A stretch of DNA of 64,000 bases from Antedon mediterranea (Eukaryota; Echinodermata; Crinoidea; Comatulida; Antedonidae): the NCBI RefSeq assembly GCF_964355755.1, contig NC_092670.1, positions 4,737,001-4,801,000 of the forward strand. Direction: 5' to 3'. The notes under the pieces are model-generated. The model was not told the DNA's origin. It searched no databases and was given only the letters and a program-made list of their open reading frames with translations. The position numbers and the translations under genes are program-made. This document shows positions 1 to 11,099 of the stretch, piece by piece. Positions within the stretch are counted from its first letter, which is position 1. The number at the start of each line of letters is the position of its first letter.

Positions 1-489
1 GTTCAAAAGCAACAGAACAGATTTTGTTATACCAGGTGTTGAAACAACTTAATATTATAAAAATGTAGTACCAAAACAACTTGAAGTCCCTCTATTTAAG
101 TACATGGCTGTCTTCCCTCCCCACACCCCATTTTTCCAAAAATTGACTTCCAATTCCAGAGCTAAATTGCACCGAATTGAAAAAAAAAGTCTTGATTTTA
201 ATTTCAAAAACTACAGGAAAAAAAACACTGAATACTGAACTGTATGCACTTTTGGTTCATACAGTAATTTGCTTTACATTGCAAAAGTAATTATGATTGG
301 TCAATCCCTTGACCTAAAGATAAAAATCGTCAAACAACTCAGCCGACGAACAGGTCAGCAGCTCAGACCATGGCATTAACAGTAACTGTACAGTAAGTAC
401 AAAAAAAATACAAGATACTTGGAGTCTATGACAGGTTGCGTATCACCACACAAAGGTTTACTGTAGAATGTGAATGACATTAACAACAC
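1..489. other. Non-coding stretch, nothing recognised
   Basis: AT-rich sequence with no ORF that looks like a protein and no repeat I can name. A short open stretch near 371-397 begins with ATG and ends at a TAA inside a GTAAG-like sequence; it is too short to call. Confidence 0.5.
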
Positions 490-491
490 TA

Positions 492-715
492 AAGCCGGTC
501 TACACTATCAAACTAGTTTGACAAAAATGTGTGATGTGCCCAAAAATGGTAGTAATATGCCCAAATATGGTAGTAATATGCCCAAATATGGTAGTAATAT
601 GCCCAAATATGGTAGTGATACAGTATGTAATTATAATGTCTACAGTATATATACTGTATACCATATATACATCAGATTTTTTTTTGTCATAAGTTTGATA
701 GTGTAGACAGAGCTT
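492..715. mobile_element. TA-flanked MITE with internal 21-bp repeats (copy 1)
   Basis: Inverted ends (AAGC..GTCTACACTATCAAAC at the left, its reverse complement ending in AGAGCTT at the right) are flanked by TA on both sides. The interior holds about four tandem copies of a 21-bp unit (ATGCCCAAATATGGTAGTAAT type) at 538-618. Two more copies of the same element lie at 1098-1278 and 36447-36590. TA flanks and short length fit a Tc1/mariner-like or similar MITE; the superfamily is inferred. The short ORFs on both strands here are products of the repeat. Confidence 0.75.
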
Positions 716-1097
716 AACTGCACTTTGTTCGCATAGCAAAATTGTATAGTGTACCATGTGTGTAAGAATTACTGTGTAGGCTGTTTGTGGGAGAACAAAC
801 CCAAAGACTAGGAGGAAACCAAATTAGTTTCAACAGACAACATCCACTGTGTACTGTTACATCTTAATCTTGACACGGCCAACTCCCAAATTCCCTAATT
901 TGTGTGTCATTAAAACAGTTTTGATAATTTTTCCTCTTTTTATGATCAGTGCAATCTCCAAAGTGAATATACCATGGGAATCAAAAGTAGAAAAATAGCA
1001 TCTGAATCATCAAAAACATGACCTCTCTCATATGGATTAAGATTTACAGTTACTGTATTTCTTGACTGATGATATCAAAGTCCTCATATGTACAGTA

Positions 1098-1278
1098 AAG
1101 CTGTCTACACACTGACTATCAAACTTTGTGACAAAAAATGTGATGTGCGGTGTCCGTACACATAATGATGTCATACAGTATCACAACCATATTTGGGTAT
1201 TATATCACTACCATATTTCATAACATCACACTTTTTTTTTTGTCAAACTACAGTAGTTTGATAGTGTAGACAGAGCTT
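1098..1278. mobile_element. TA-flanked MITE (copy 2)
   Basis: Same family as 492-715. The left end reads AAAGCTGTCTACAC, the right end GTGTAGACAGAGCTTT, and both flanks are TA. The interior has diverged and carries only remnants of the ATATGGTAGTGATAT unit on the opposite strand. Confidence 0.7.
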
Positions 1279-1349
1279 TAGAATTCATCTGAAATCAGAA
1301 AGTACTGTATTATATTTTTACAGTAGTAACATGTACAGTACTGTACAGT

Positions 1350-1626
1350 ATGTGTGGTAATAATTTCATTCTTATAGCACTTCATGCTCTAAGCGCTTCC
1401 CGGTCATTTTTGGATCATACACGAATGGAAACATAATATCAGTCTCGGTGCAGTTTGTGTTTTGATCTTACCAGGTACACATTTATACACATACAGTAAG
1501 CGGAGAGGAAAAAACGTGTCTTAAAAAGGATACAAGGATACAACAAGCAATGTGACAAGCGTTGGACTTGAACTCCCAATCTCACGTTCAGTAGTCCAAC
1601 GTCTGACAAACTATGTCATACACCCT
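1350..1626 (-). mobile_element. tRNA-derived SINE
   Basis: Read on the minus strand, the 5' part (about 1626-1550) is tRNA-like: an A-box-like stretch (TAGTTTGTCAGACGTTGG) followed by a B-box (GAGTTCAAGTCC) at roughly tRNA spacing. The 3' part (about 1420-1350) is a conserved-looking tail with CTTAGAGCATGAAGTGCTAT. This is the usual build of an animal SINE. Family not identified; the exact 3' end is uncertain. Confidence 0.55.
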
Positions 1627-1629
1627 TTA

Positions 1630-3447
1630 CATGTTGTATCAGTAAAATACAATCAGGTAAACTGTTATCAAATTTTTGATTATCAATTATTTATTTACAG
1701 TGGGTACTAGTACTGTATCTAACCCCTCCCTACTCATTTTGATATTCGGGCCATGTGTAATGTACATTATGGATAGTGTAAGTTTGGAAATTTGTATCAA
1801 ACAACTGGTATCAAAGACAGTACAAACTCTCTCTAGTTCTGTGTCATGTCAGTGTTTCTTTTTGAAAAAAAACGATTTTACTGTACTACTGTATGTAGAG
1901 CAGTGTACAGCAGAAATCTAAATATTAATGAAATTAATCTTTAATATTTTATTATTTCTTAAACAAGATGAACTCTATTGGTAAGCCAAGTAATATTATC
2001 ATTAATATTACAGCCTGACTGTGATGGTGAGTCATCGACATAATTCAATTTCACTAGCAGACACGACTCAAAATATTAATTGAAATTGAAACTGATTCAT
2101 TGGATAAAAAATAAAGTGTCATTGAAAATTAAAAGAAAAACAGCTAAATAATAATATTATTTTGTTGTTTTAAAATATATTCTTGTTTTGTAATGTATTG
2201 CTACTACAAACGTATTTAGACTTTTTTTAGATAAAATTATTACCGTATAAACGGTTATTCATCGAGTAAATGACGATTTAAAATCTTAAAATCAATGTTT
2301 TTTTTCTGGCAACGTTGTCCGGGATACAGCTCCGTGCGCAATGATGCGTATCCATATTTTCCGTTCGTGTATTTTGTATATCGTTCGTAATTTATACTGC
2401 TAAAATGTTTTAGTTTCTTTAGTTTTTAGTTTAGCAGAATTAAATTAGTAATATGAGATGATAATTTATTTGTCACGAATCAGGCAGTTCGAAAACGAAT
2501 TTTGTTCATATTTTACTTTGGCTTGACAATGAGCGCAGCAAGTTGTTGATATCGCTTTGGTCCTTGGATGCACATGAAACGGAGCCTCGCCGCATGATGT
2601 GGGTGTGGTGGATCGACTCCGCGCGCTGGATTGGGGGCATAGGCCTAGTAAAGGTTTGGGAGGTAGGCCTTCTAAATTCGGGTTTTATAACAAACGAAGT
2701 ACATTTTAGGGACCTATATTTCAACAACATTAGATATTGAATAAATTAGTATTATTGTCAACGCTTCGCGTATCTTTCCAGACCGTCGATCATTCACTGA
2801 CTATCGGGCGGCATACACGCTCTCGATATCATCGTGTGTATATGTGACGTCGTGAATATAGAGGCTTCCGACAGCCGTTGAAATAGAATATTGCAATGGC
2901 GTGAGTAATTTTCGCTAATTTACCATGGTATCTTAAAATTTCGTTTTTACTCAAAACACTATACATTTTGTTTTTATTTGTATGGGTTTGTGTTAATTTG
3001 ATACATTTAAATAACATGTGTGAATTTCTTGAAAATCGAAATTCCATTTCAGGTCCATTTTAAGAAAATTTGTTCCCATGAATCATTAAAATGTTTTCAC
3101 AGAGTAAACTTCACAAGTTTTTTTATTCTTCCTGAGCTTTGATGGACTGTAAGATTTTAGGCCATGGTGGAATTCCTAGGCCTAGTGGAAAAAAGCCTTC
3201 AAGGACACATTTTTAATTTAATTAAAACTATTTTTTGTTTCATTATACAATTTAAGCTGTAGTTAGCCTAGGCAGACCTACAGTAGGTAGGCTTAAACAA
3301 AATGCCATGGCTACGAATATGGATACCGTATCTTTTGCTCTGTCTCCTAAAGAAAATCGGGCATCCAGGCTTAGATACTTAACCCATCCAACTTGCTTGC
3401 GTAACATAATGCAGTTGATTAGATCCACTTTGATTTACATACTATAG
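1630..3447. other. Non-coding; weakly CpG-richer block at 2540-2880
   Basis: Mostly AT-rich with no coding signal. The block 2540-2880 has noticeably more CpG and GC than its surroundings and contains a TGCAATGGC followed by GTGAGT at 2894-2907, which could be a start codon in a tiny first exon before a donor site. No downstream exon was recognised, so this is only a candidate promoter or 5' exon. Confidence 0.25.
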
Positions 3448-5352
3448 CAGGGCTCGCAGAATCGCTTGCCCGACGTCCCGCGGCAACCAAATAAATACGT
3501 CGGGCAACTAAAATTTAACATGTCATGTCCCGACGGGCAACCTCTTAAAATCACCGAAAATGTCCACGATGTTTTACAGGGGTTGTGAAAAACTGTAACA
3601 ATGAAAATAATAGTCGCGCACGAACAAATTCTCTTGACGTCGAGACCAGTGTAGTGTTTGTTAAGTAAATGTATGGATCGGAATTCGGTGGTATGGAACG
3701 TTATCTCCAGGAGCCAAAACATGTGTTTCTATGCAGTCGGGCGTATCAAGTCGTTGCGTATAGAGTTTCCAGGTCTGTCATATAGCACGCGGTCTCTTGC
3801 GGCATCCATTGATCGCGAAATAGGAAGCGTTGAACTATCGGCTTTTAACTTATTTGAAGTTATTATACCAGGGAGTTTCTAATTAACAACTCCCTAGTTA
3901 TACTATAAACCAAATAAAATAGGGGCTAGTATGTTTTTGTTTTTCTCAATTATCGACATCATTTTACGGTGGTAATAAAATCTGAATCTACTACTTAGTA
4001 TTAATTATGTGGCCTACAGCCTGATAGTAGATTAGGCCTATGTTTAATTACATTCATGTTATGTATTTTGTGTGTAATAAATAATTTGCTGAATTACTGT
4101 AATTATTGTTCAAATGTACAGTTGTATTGAAAATACAGTATATTATTAAATTATTATAATAGATACGTAATTTTAATTGTCTGTGCCAAATAGGCGGCGG
4201 CCGATGTTTTTAACACAGGCAAGTAGGCCTACCATTTTTTTTATAAATATTACAGAATATAAATTTAATAGGCCTAATAATTTATTTAATAAATACATTG
4301 AATACTTAAATAGTTACAGTATATTTTTTATTATCAACATTGAAAATAATACACTTCTTCGGGTATCGCCGAGAGTTGAACTTTCAAAAACTCCAACTTG
4401 GCGGAGCACGTGGTTTTCACCACAATTCGGCACAGTTCCCTTGTGTTTTCAATCACCAACTTGTGCGAGCAGATGGTTGTTTTTATCCAACCTGTGCGAG
4501 CTTCTACTGAAACAACAAGTAAACTTCCACAAGCCCGCACTCTCCACACACCGTACCCATGTGCTCCTACTACGTACGGCAGCTGCTGTGAGGTTTTTTG
4601 CTATACGCATGCGAATTGTTTCACGTCACGTAGACGGAAGTCAGTTGATGTTTGTTTTTTTTTTCTTCTCTATGATTTCAACGCGTTACAAGCTCATCAC
4701 CTTCATAAGTACTTTGTTTAAACTTTTTAGGCCTAGGAGGCCTACATTTCTATAGGCAATATTTTAGATATATCTATTAAATAATTGTAAGATAATTAGT
4801 GCCATGTCTAGGCCACTACATTTTAAATATCGCAAAATAGCTTGATTTCGGAATTTCATTGCACAATAGAAGCAAAACGTTTTTGCTCCCAAAGTAAACC
4901 CACGTGAATACGCCTTTTTCATTCACGAAACGGAACACATCTTCGATCGATGACAAACAATGCCGTGCAACGAAGCGTAACCAAAAGAAATAACATAGCG
5001 TTTTCAAGGGATTTCAGGACACCATGTTAATTAAACAATCGCAACTCTTGTACGGAGGATCGTATGAGAAAATAAATTACTGTAAAATGTTCTTAAAAGA
5101 TTGGCCTACATCACTGTGTAATTGAAAAAATTTGAAAAATTGTTTACACTACTTTAAAATCCATCGAAAAAAACACCACAGTGTATTAAGCATAGGCGTT
5201 TTTCACCGACGTTTTTTCGCGGTGCAGTCGCGGTATAAAACGTTAAAATTAAGTTAAAATAGTGGGCAAGTAAAAAAATGATGAGGGCAACCAAAATCTA
5301 AAACCTACTTGCCCGAAGGGCAACCAAATATTTTAGGATTCTGCGAGCCCTG
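3448..5352. mobile_element. CAGGG-ended inverted-repeat element, non-autonomous
   Basis: The ends are a 16-bp perfect inverted repeat, CAGGGCTCGCAGAATC at 3448 and its complement ending at 5352. Looser inverted similarity continues inward (GGGCAACC and TTGCCCG motifs on both sides). The flanks share a 5-bp direct repeat, TATAG (3443-3447 and 5353-5357). CAGGG ends are common in hAT elements, but an 8-bp duplication is not visible, so hAT membership is inferred. No transposase remains; the 192-codon ORF inside has no protein-like composition. A 29-bp hairpin insertion sits inside at 3869-3897. Confidence 0.65.
3863..3903. repeat. Micro-hairpin with 6-bp direct-repeat flanks (copy 1 of 4)
   Basis: A 29-bp near-palindrome (3869-3897) begins CAGGGAGTT and ends AACTCCCTAG. 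It is flanked by TTATAC at 3863-3868 and 3898-3903. The last pair of the stem is imperfect (CTAG against CAGG), suggesting an older copy. The same organisation recurs at 13438, 37741 and 63663. Confidence 0.6.
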
Positions 5353-6183
5353 TATAGGCCTACAGTAGTTACACAGCACCCTCTATAATTACCGTACCTT
5401 AGTTTTTAGAAGTATGGATATGATATGATACCATCTCTAGACATTACGTAGTCATACGAATAGGATGATATTGATTGATATAGGCTTGCCGCTTGGACTA
5501 GTAGGCTAGACCAAGTACTACTACTAGTACTAGAAAGTATTAGTATAGTAGTAGTACTGTGTAGTAGGGCCAGGCCAACTATCAATTACAAAAACTTCAA
5601 CAAGGAACTTGTCAAGGACATACTACTAGCCTACCTGGCTAGTAGGCCTACATGCAATGCAATTGGCAAGAAGGATGGGTAAAAATGATGATTAAATTAT
5701 TAAAATATTAAATATATAACTTCCTATCCTAGCTAGGCCTTCCTTACCCACAGACAGGCTACAGAACCTAGACTAGTTTGAAATGTTGAATGCTATACGC
5801 TGCCTGGTTTTAGCCTACCTAGGCCTAGTACATACAGTACTAGCTACCAATTACAGTGTAGGCCTATAGCCTAGCTAGCCGGCCTTTCATCAGGTTACAA
5901 CAATCACACGAAGAGTCAAAGAATGCAGGCCTGGTGGCAGGTAGGCCACCAAATACACACAATCTTCCATAATAAAATCAATACAAACAGACATTGAGTA
6001 CTACAAATTACTCTATAATTATTTTAAATATAAAATAGAGCCTATAATTATACTTACTGAGGCTATTGGATAGTAGTAATTCCAAACGACATAATTCAGT
6101 TTCCGTACAACAAACGTCAATATCAATCTAGCCACACAAACCCGGGTGGTGGTGGTGAATTTTTTAGTACACACGATCATCGA
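5353..6183. other. AGGCCTA-rich non-coding stretch
   Basis: Rich in short palindromic words (TAGGCCTA, CTAGTACTAG, GTAGTAGTAC). No ORF or element ends were found. Confidence 0.5.
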
Positions 6184-6191
6184 CGACGAAC

Positions 6192-7835
6192 CAGCGTTGC
6201 CAGCGATAAAATTTAAATTATGCCGTATCCTGTCTCAAATAATGCCAGATTGGGAAAAATAATGCCAGATCCCCAAAATGTGGCCCTAAACAGCGCCACC
6301 AACGGTTGTATGTCTAATAAACGTTTGTAAAACCCCAACTGACACAAAATAGGGCCTAAATTGTATCCCTATGTCGTTCAAAAATTGTATTTTTAGTTTT
6401 GTGAGTAATAACTAATAATTCTAAAAATATCTGGGGTGCGAAAATGGTAATTGCAAATGACACAAACACCAATCCACGAACCCTTCTCCCCCCCCCCACC
6501 CCCCACAAAAAACCTGTTACAGCCATGGAAATTTAGAATTTTTGAGCTGAAATATGAGAGCTGCTCGATCTTTGCACTTAATTTCAAATATGAAAGGATC
6601 TTAGCCCACCATAATTAGAAAATGGCAATTATAATTTAAAATAGGAAATAAATATATATTAAGTGTCTCCAGGACCTCAGCCCCACCGTGGTTGATAAGA
6701 AAATTTTGAAAAATGCTGATGGCCGGAAATGGCACTTAATTTCAGATATGAAATAAAAATATATTTATTAGTACCTCCAGGATCTTAGCCCACCATAGTT
6801 CGAAAATGGCAATTATAATTTAAAATAGGAAATAAAAATATATATTAAGTGTCTCCAGGACCTCAGCTCCACCATGGCTGGTGCTGAGGTAAGAAAATTT
6901 GGAAAAATAGAGCTGCTCAATGGGCGAAAATGGCACTTAATTTCAAATATGAAATAAAAATATATTTATTAGTACCTCCAGGATCTTAGCCCATCATAGT
7001 TTTGAAAATGGCAATTATAATTTAAAATAGGAAATAAAAATATATATTAAGTGTCTCCATGACCTCAGCCCCACCATGGTTGGGGCTGAGGTAAAAAAAA
7101 TTGGAAAAATAGAGCTGCTCGATGGGCGGAAATGGCACTTAATTTTAAATAAAAATTACCTCGCCCACATGGTCACTACTGGGGCTGAGAGGTGAAGAAC
7201 ATTTGGAAAAATAGGGTTGCTACGACGATGCAAATGGAACATAATTTGAAATATGGAAAACAAATTCTCCTAGAAGAAATTCTTTTTAAAATTAGAGCTT
7301 ATAGTTACTGGAAATTGCCATTTCAAGGGTTGGGGTAGGGGTGCGGCCACTTATAATTATGAACTGAAACAACAAAACCCCTTTCATAATGTTTTCGTTA
7401 AATTGTCTCTATATCTGGGGATCCAATAACCTGCATGGTCTCTGAAATAGAGCAACATAATTGGCCAATAGCTAGCCTCTTCGGATTTGTTGTGCTGCCT
7501 ATATCGCACACACGGTAGTTTTCGAGCAGCCTTCCTATCCGAAGAGTCTATTTAAGTCCGAAACAAAAGGATGGAAGAACTATTGTACGGAAAACCCGAA
7601 CAGATCTGTTTTGTACGATATGATATTGTGTAAGGTGATATGTATTAAATTGCAAAGATTAAATAAAATATTTTATTTTTGTTCTGTGGTATATTTTTTT
7701 TTTGGTTGTTCAAAAAACACAAAATTATGCCAGATTATGCTAAAAACGGCTAAATAATGCCGCGGCATTATGCCAGATGCCGTGGGCCTCTAAATAATGC
7801 CAAAAAGCATAATAATGCCAGAAATGGCAACTATG
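6192..7835. mobile_element. hAT-like non-autonomous transposon with 8-bp TSD
   Basis: The element begins CAGCGTTGCCA at 6192 and ends TGGCAACTATG at 7835, giving imperfect terminal inverted repeats of the CA-N2-GTTGCCA type. Both flanks are the same 8 bp, CGACGAAC (6184-6191 and 7836-7843). An 8-bp duplication with such ends is the hallmark of hAT elements. Just inside both ends are repeated AATAATGCCAGA and AAATTATGCC words. No transposase ORF remains in the 1.64 kb, so it depends on an autonomous relative. The interior is partly tandem repeat (6590-7140). Confidence 0.8.
6590..7150. repeat. About 190-bp tandem repeat inside the hAT-like element
   Basis: The block GGATCTTAGCCCACCATA..GGAAATAAAAATATATTAAG..GTGTCTCCAGGACCTCAG occurs three times with a spacing of roughly 180-200 bp (starts near 6596, 6779 and 6980), followed by a partial copy. 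It is wholly inside the 6192-7835 element. Confidence 0.75.
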
Positions 7836-8159
7836 CGACGAACACGACGATCGACACCGCCACAAAACTCTAGCTGTTCGACCTCCTACTACCACATTTC
7901 TTTTCAAAGAGGGCGCTGTTTACTCCCACTTTTTGTATTATATGTATAGTATGTAGTTGTTTTTTGATAACAGAGAGCTATCACTTATGCCATCCTCGTA
8001 TATAATTAATTTCGTACGGAAAATACATTTAATTGATAATATCATTAGGTAGAGTATCCTTCTTACAATTAATTATCAGTAATATATATAACTTTTTAAA
8101 TGTTAGGGATATATTTTAAAATAACTATAAATAGATATATAATTACACAAACTCAAGAT

Positions 8160-9030
8160 GTTCTTTTCTGCCTGAAACCTAGGCCCTAGGCCTCCTCCTC
8201 CTCTGTGCTCTCACTTCGTTCGTTTTGCTACCTGATCCGTGCAGGCCTAGGCCTAGGCTAGACTGGATATTATGATTGCAAGCCAAAAAGGTAGATTTAG
8301 AAGCATATTTTATTGATTACCCATCATCAGTGTCACCCTTAACAGATAGTTAAGCTATATTTGTAGGTCATAGCTTATTTCAGACAATATTTTAGCCTCC
8401 AAAAAGGGCAGATTAGGCCTAGCCTAGGGCCTAGCCTATTATAGCCTATAGGCCTAGCTAGAAAGAGGCTAGGCATAGGCTAGCTAGCTAGCTAGGGCCT
8501 AGGCCTAGTTAGGCTAGCATCTCGCTACTCTAGCTAGTAGTTTAGGCCTAGAGGTAGGCCTAGTACTACTAGGCCTATAGCCTAGCTAGGCCTACTAGTA
8601 CTAGGGCTAGCCTAGTCTTGCTAGGCCTAGGCCTAGAAAGAAGTAGTAGGCTACTACTACTAGCTAGGCTAGGCTACTAGGCCCACCTGGTTAGGCCCTA
8701 CTAGGGAACTGGTAGGCTAGCTAGCTAGGCCTACTTACTAGCTAATAAGTAAGTCTAGGCCTAGGCTGCCTAACTAGCTAGCTCTATGTATGTATTTTAG
8801 TTAGGGCCTAGACTAGTTTATTAGGCCTTAGTTTAGGCTGATTAGGCCTGCCTAGTCCTAGTTAAATAAATAGGCATATAACCAGGCTCAGTCTAAACAC
8901 TCTAGGCCTATCTATATGAGACCTGTGCTATTAATTATAGGACTAGAACTAGGGCCTTGCTAGCTAGCCAGCAGAATGGTCTAGAGAGGCATAGGCCTAG
9001 CTAGGGATAGGCTGGGGGGTCATAGACAGC
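8160..9030. repeat. Dense AGGCCTAG/CTAGCTAG simple-sequence block
   Basis: Nearly continuous short palindromes built from CTAG, AGGCCT and TAGC. There is no regular period; it looks like an expanded cryptically simple sequence rather than a tandem array. Similar words occur singly everywhere in the window, and another cluster occurs at 26990-27090. Confidence 0.7.
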
Positions 9031-9409
9031 CTATCTATATAAAATATTAGATAGGTAGGAGTATTAAGATTCATCAGTGTGTAAGTTGATTTCATTGCTA
9101 ATGCCAAGGTATTATTTAGGCCTGTTTATTTTCAGGTTGAAAGCAATGGATAAAGAGAGATTCAATTCTACAACAAAAGAGACAAAAGTCAAACTCAAAC
9201 TGATAATTAACAATGTTTCCAGTTAATTAATGTTAATTATTTTAATAGATTGTAGTGACCCTAACTACCTTACTGTTTGTGTATGGCTGTAATATTATAT
9301 TAAATGTCATCACAATTAGTAAGGTTGTGAGGCTTCACAATTTCAAACAACTCTTGTTCTTGTGTCTCTTCTTCATGTGGATGGATTAAAAAATACTGTG
9401 AGTATTGTA

Positions 9410-11090
9410 CACTCTTTATATGAATATTTCATCAATCACAATATCAAATATGATCAGTGTAGTCAAAATTTGATAACTTAGCATGAATCTTTTAATATCT
9501 ACATCGTCAATAATTAATATTAATATAAATCTACATCACAATGTTGGATATGATCTTTGTAGTCAAAATTTGATAACTGAGCACGCATCTTTTAATAACT
9601 ACCTTATCAATAACTATTAATAATGTCCTATATCACAATGTAGGATATGATCAGTGTTAGTCATAATTTGATAACTGAGCACGCATCTTTTAATATCTAC
9701 CTCATCAATAATTAATATTAATAATTTATATCACATTGTTCGATATGATCAGTGTAGTCATAATTTGATAACTGAGCACGCATCTTTTAATATCTACCTC
9801 ATCATTAATTATTATTAATATTCTATATCACATTGTTCGATATGATCAGTGTAGTCATAATTTGATAACTGAGCATGCATCTTTTAATATCTACCTCATC
9901 AATAATTAATATTAATAATCTATATCGCATTGTTCAATATGATCAGTGTAGTCATAATATGATAACTGAGCATGCATCTTTTAATATCTACCTTATCAAT
10001 GACTATTAATAATATCCTATATCACAATGTTGGATATGATTAGTGTAGTCATAATTTGATAACTGAGCACGCATCTTTCAATATCTATTTTATCAATAAT
10101 TATTATTAATAATTTATATCACATTGCTGGATATGATCAGTGTAGTCATAATTTGATAACTGAGCATACATCTTTAAAAATCTACCTCATTAATAATTAA
10201 TATTAATAATCTATATCACACTGTTGGATATGATCTGTTTAGTTTTTTAATATCTACCTTATCAATAACAATTAATAATATCCTATATCACAATGTTGGA
10301 TATGATCAGTGTAGTCATAGTTTGATAACTGTGAGCATACATATTTTAATATCTACCTCATCAATAATTATTATTAATAATCTATATCACAATGTTGGAT
10401 ATGATTAGTGTAGTCATAATTTGATAACTGAGCATGCATCTTTCAATATCTATTTCATCAATAATTATTATTAATAATTTATATCACATTGTTGGATATG
10501 ATCAGTGTAGTCATAATTTGATAACTGAGCAAAAATCTTTTAATATCTACCTCATCAATAATTAATATTAATAATCTATATCACATTGTTCGATATGATC
10601 AGTGTAGTCATAATTTGATAACTGAGCACGCATCTTTTAATATCTACCTCATCAATAATTAATATTAATAATCTATATCGCATTGTTCAATATGATCAGT
10701 GTAGTCATAAATTGATAACTGAGCAAAAATCTTTTAATATCTGCATCATCAATTAATATTAATAATCTATATCGCATTGTTGGATATGATCAGTGTAGTC
10801 ATAAATTGATAACTGAGCAAAAATCTTTTAATATCTGCATCATCAATTAATATTAATAATCTATATCAAACTGTTGGATATGATCTGTTTAGTTTTTTAA
10901 TATCTACCTTTTCCAAAATAATATTCTATATCACAATGTTGGATATGATCAGTGTAATCATAGTTTGAACTACCTCAACAATAATTAATATTAATTGTCT
11001 ATATACCAATATCAAATATCAGTGTAGGCCTAGTCATTTGATAACTGAGCATGCATCATTTTATATCTGCTTCAAATATTAATATTGTCC
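9410..11090 (+). repeat. 97-bp satellite array, left arm
   Basis: About 16 copies of a roughly 97-bp unit containing GATATGATCAGTGTAGTCAT, TTTGATAACTGAGCACGCAT and CTACCTCATCAATAATTAAT. Copies vary by substitutions and small indels, and a few are shortened (near 10235 and 10885). The unit is the reverse complement of the array at 14095-18330. Confidence 0.9.
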
Positions 11091-11099
11091 TAATATAAT

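Noticed and set aside
4177-4755. 192-codon ORF on the plus strand
   Set aside because: Begins at a non-ATG codon, lies inside the CAGGG-ended element, has low-complexity composition and resembles no protein family.
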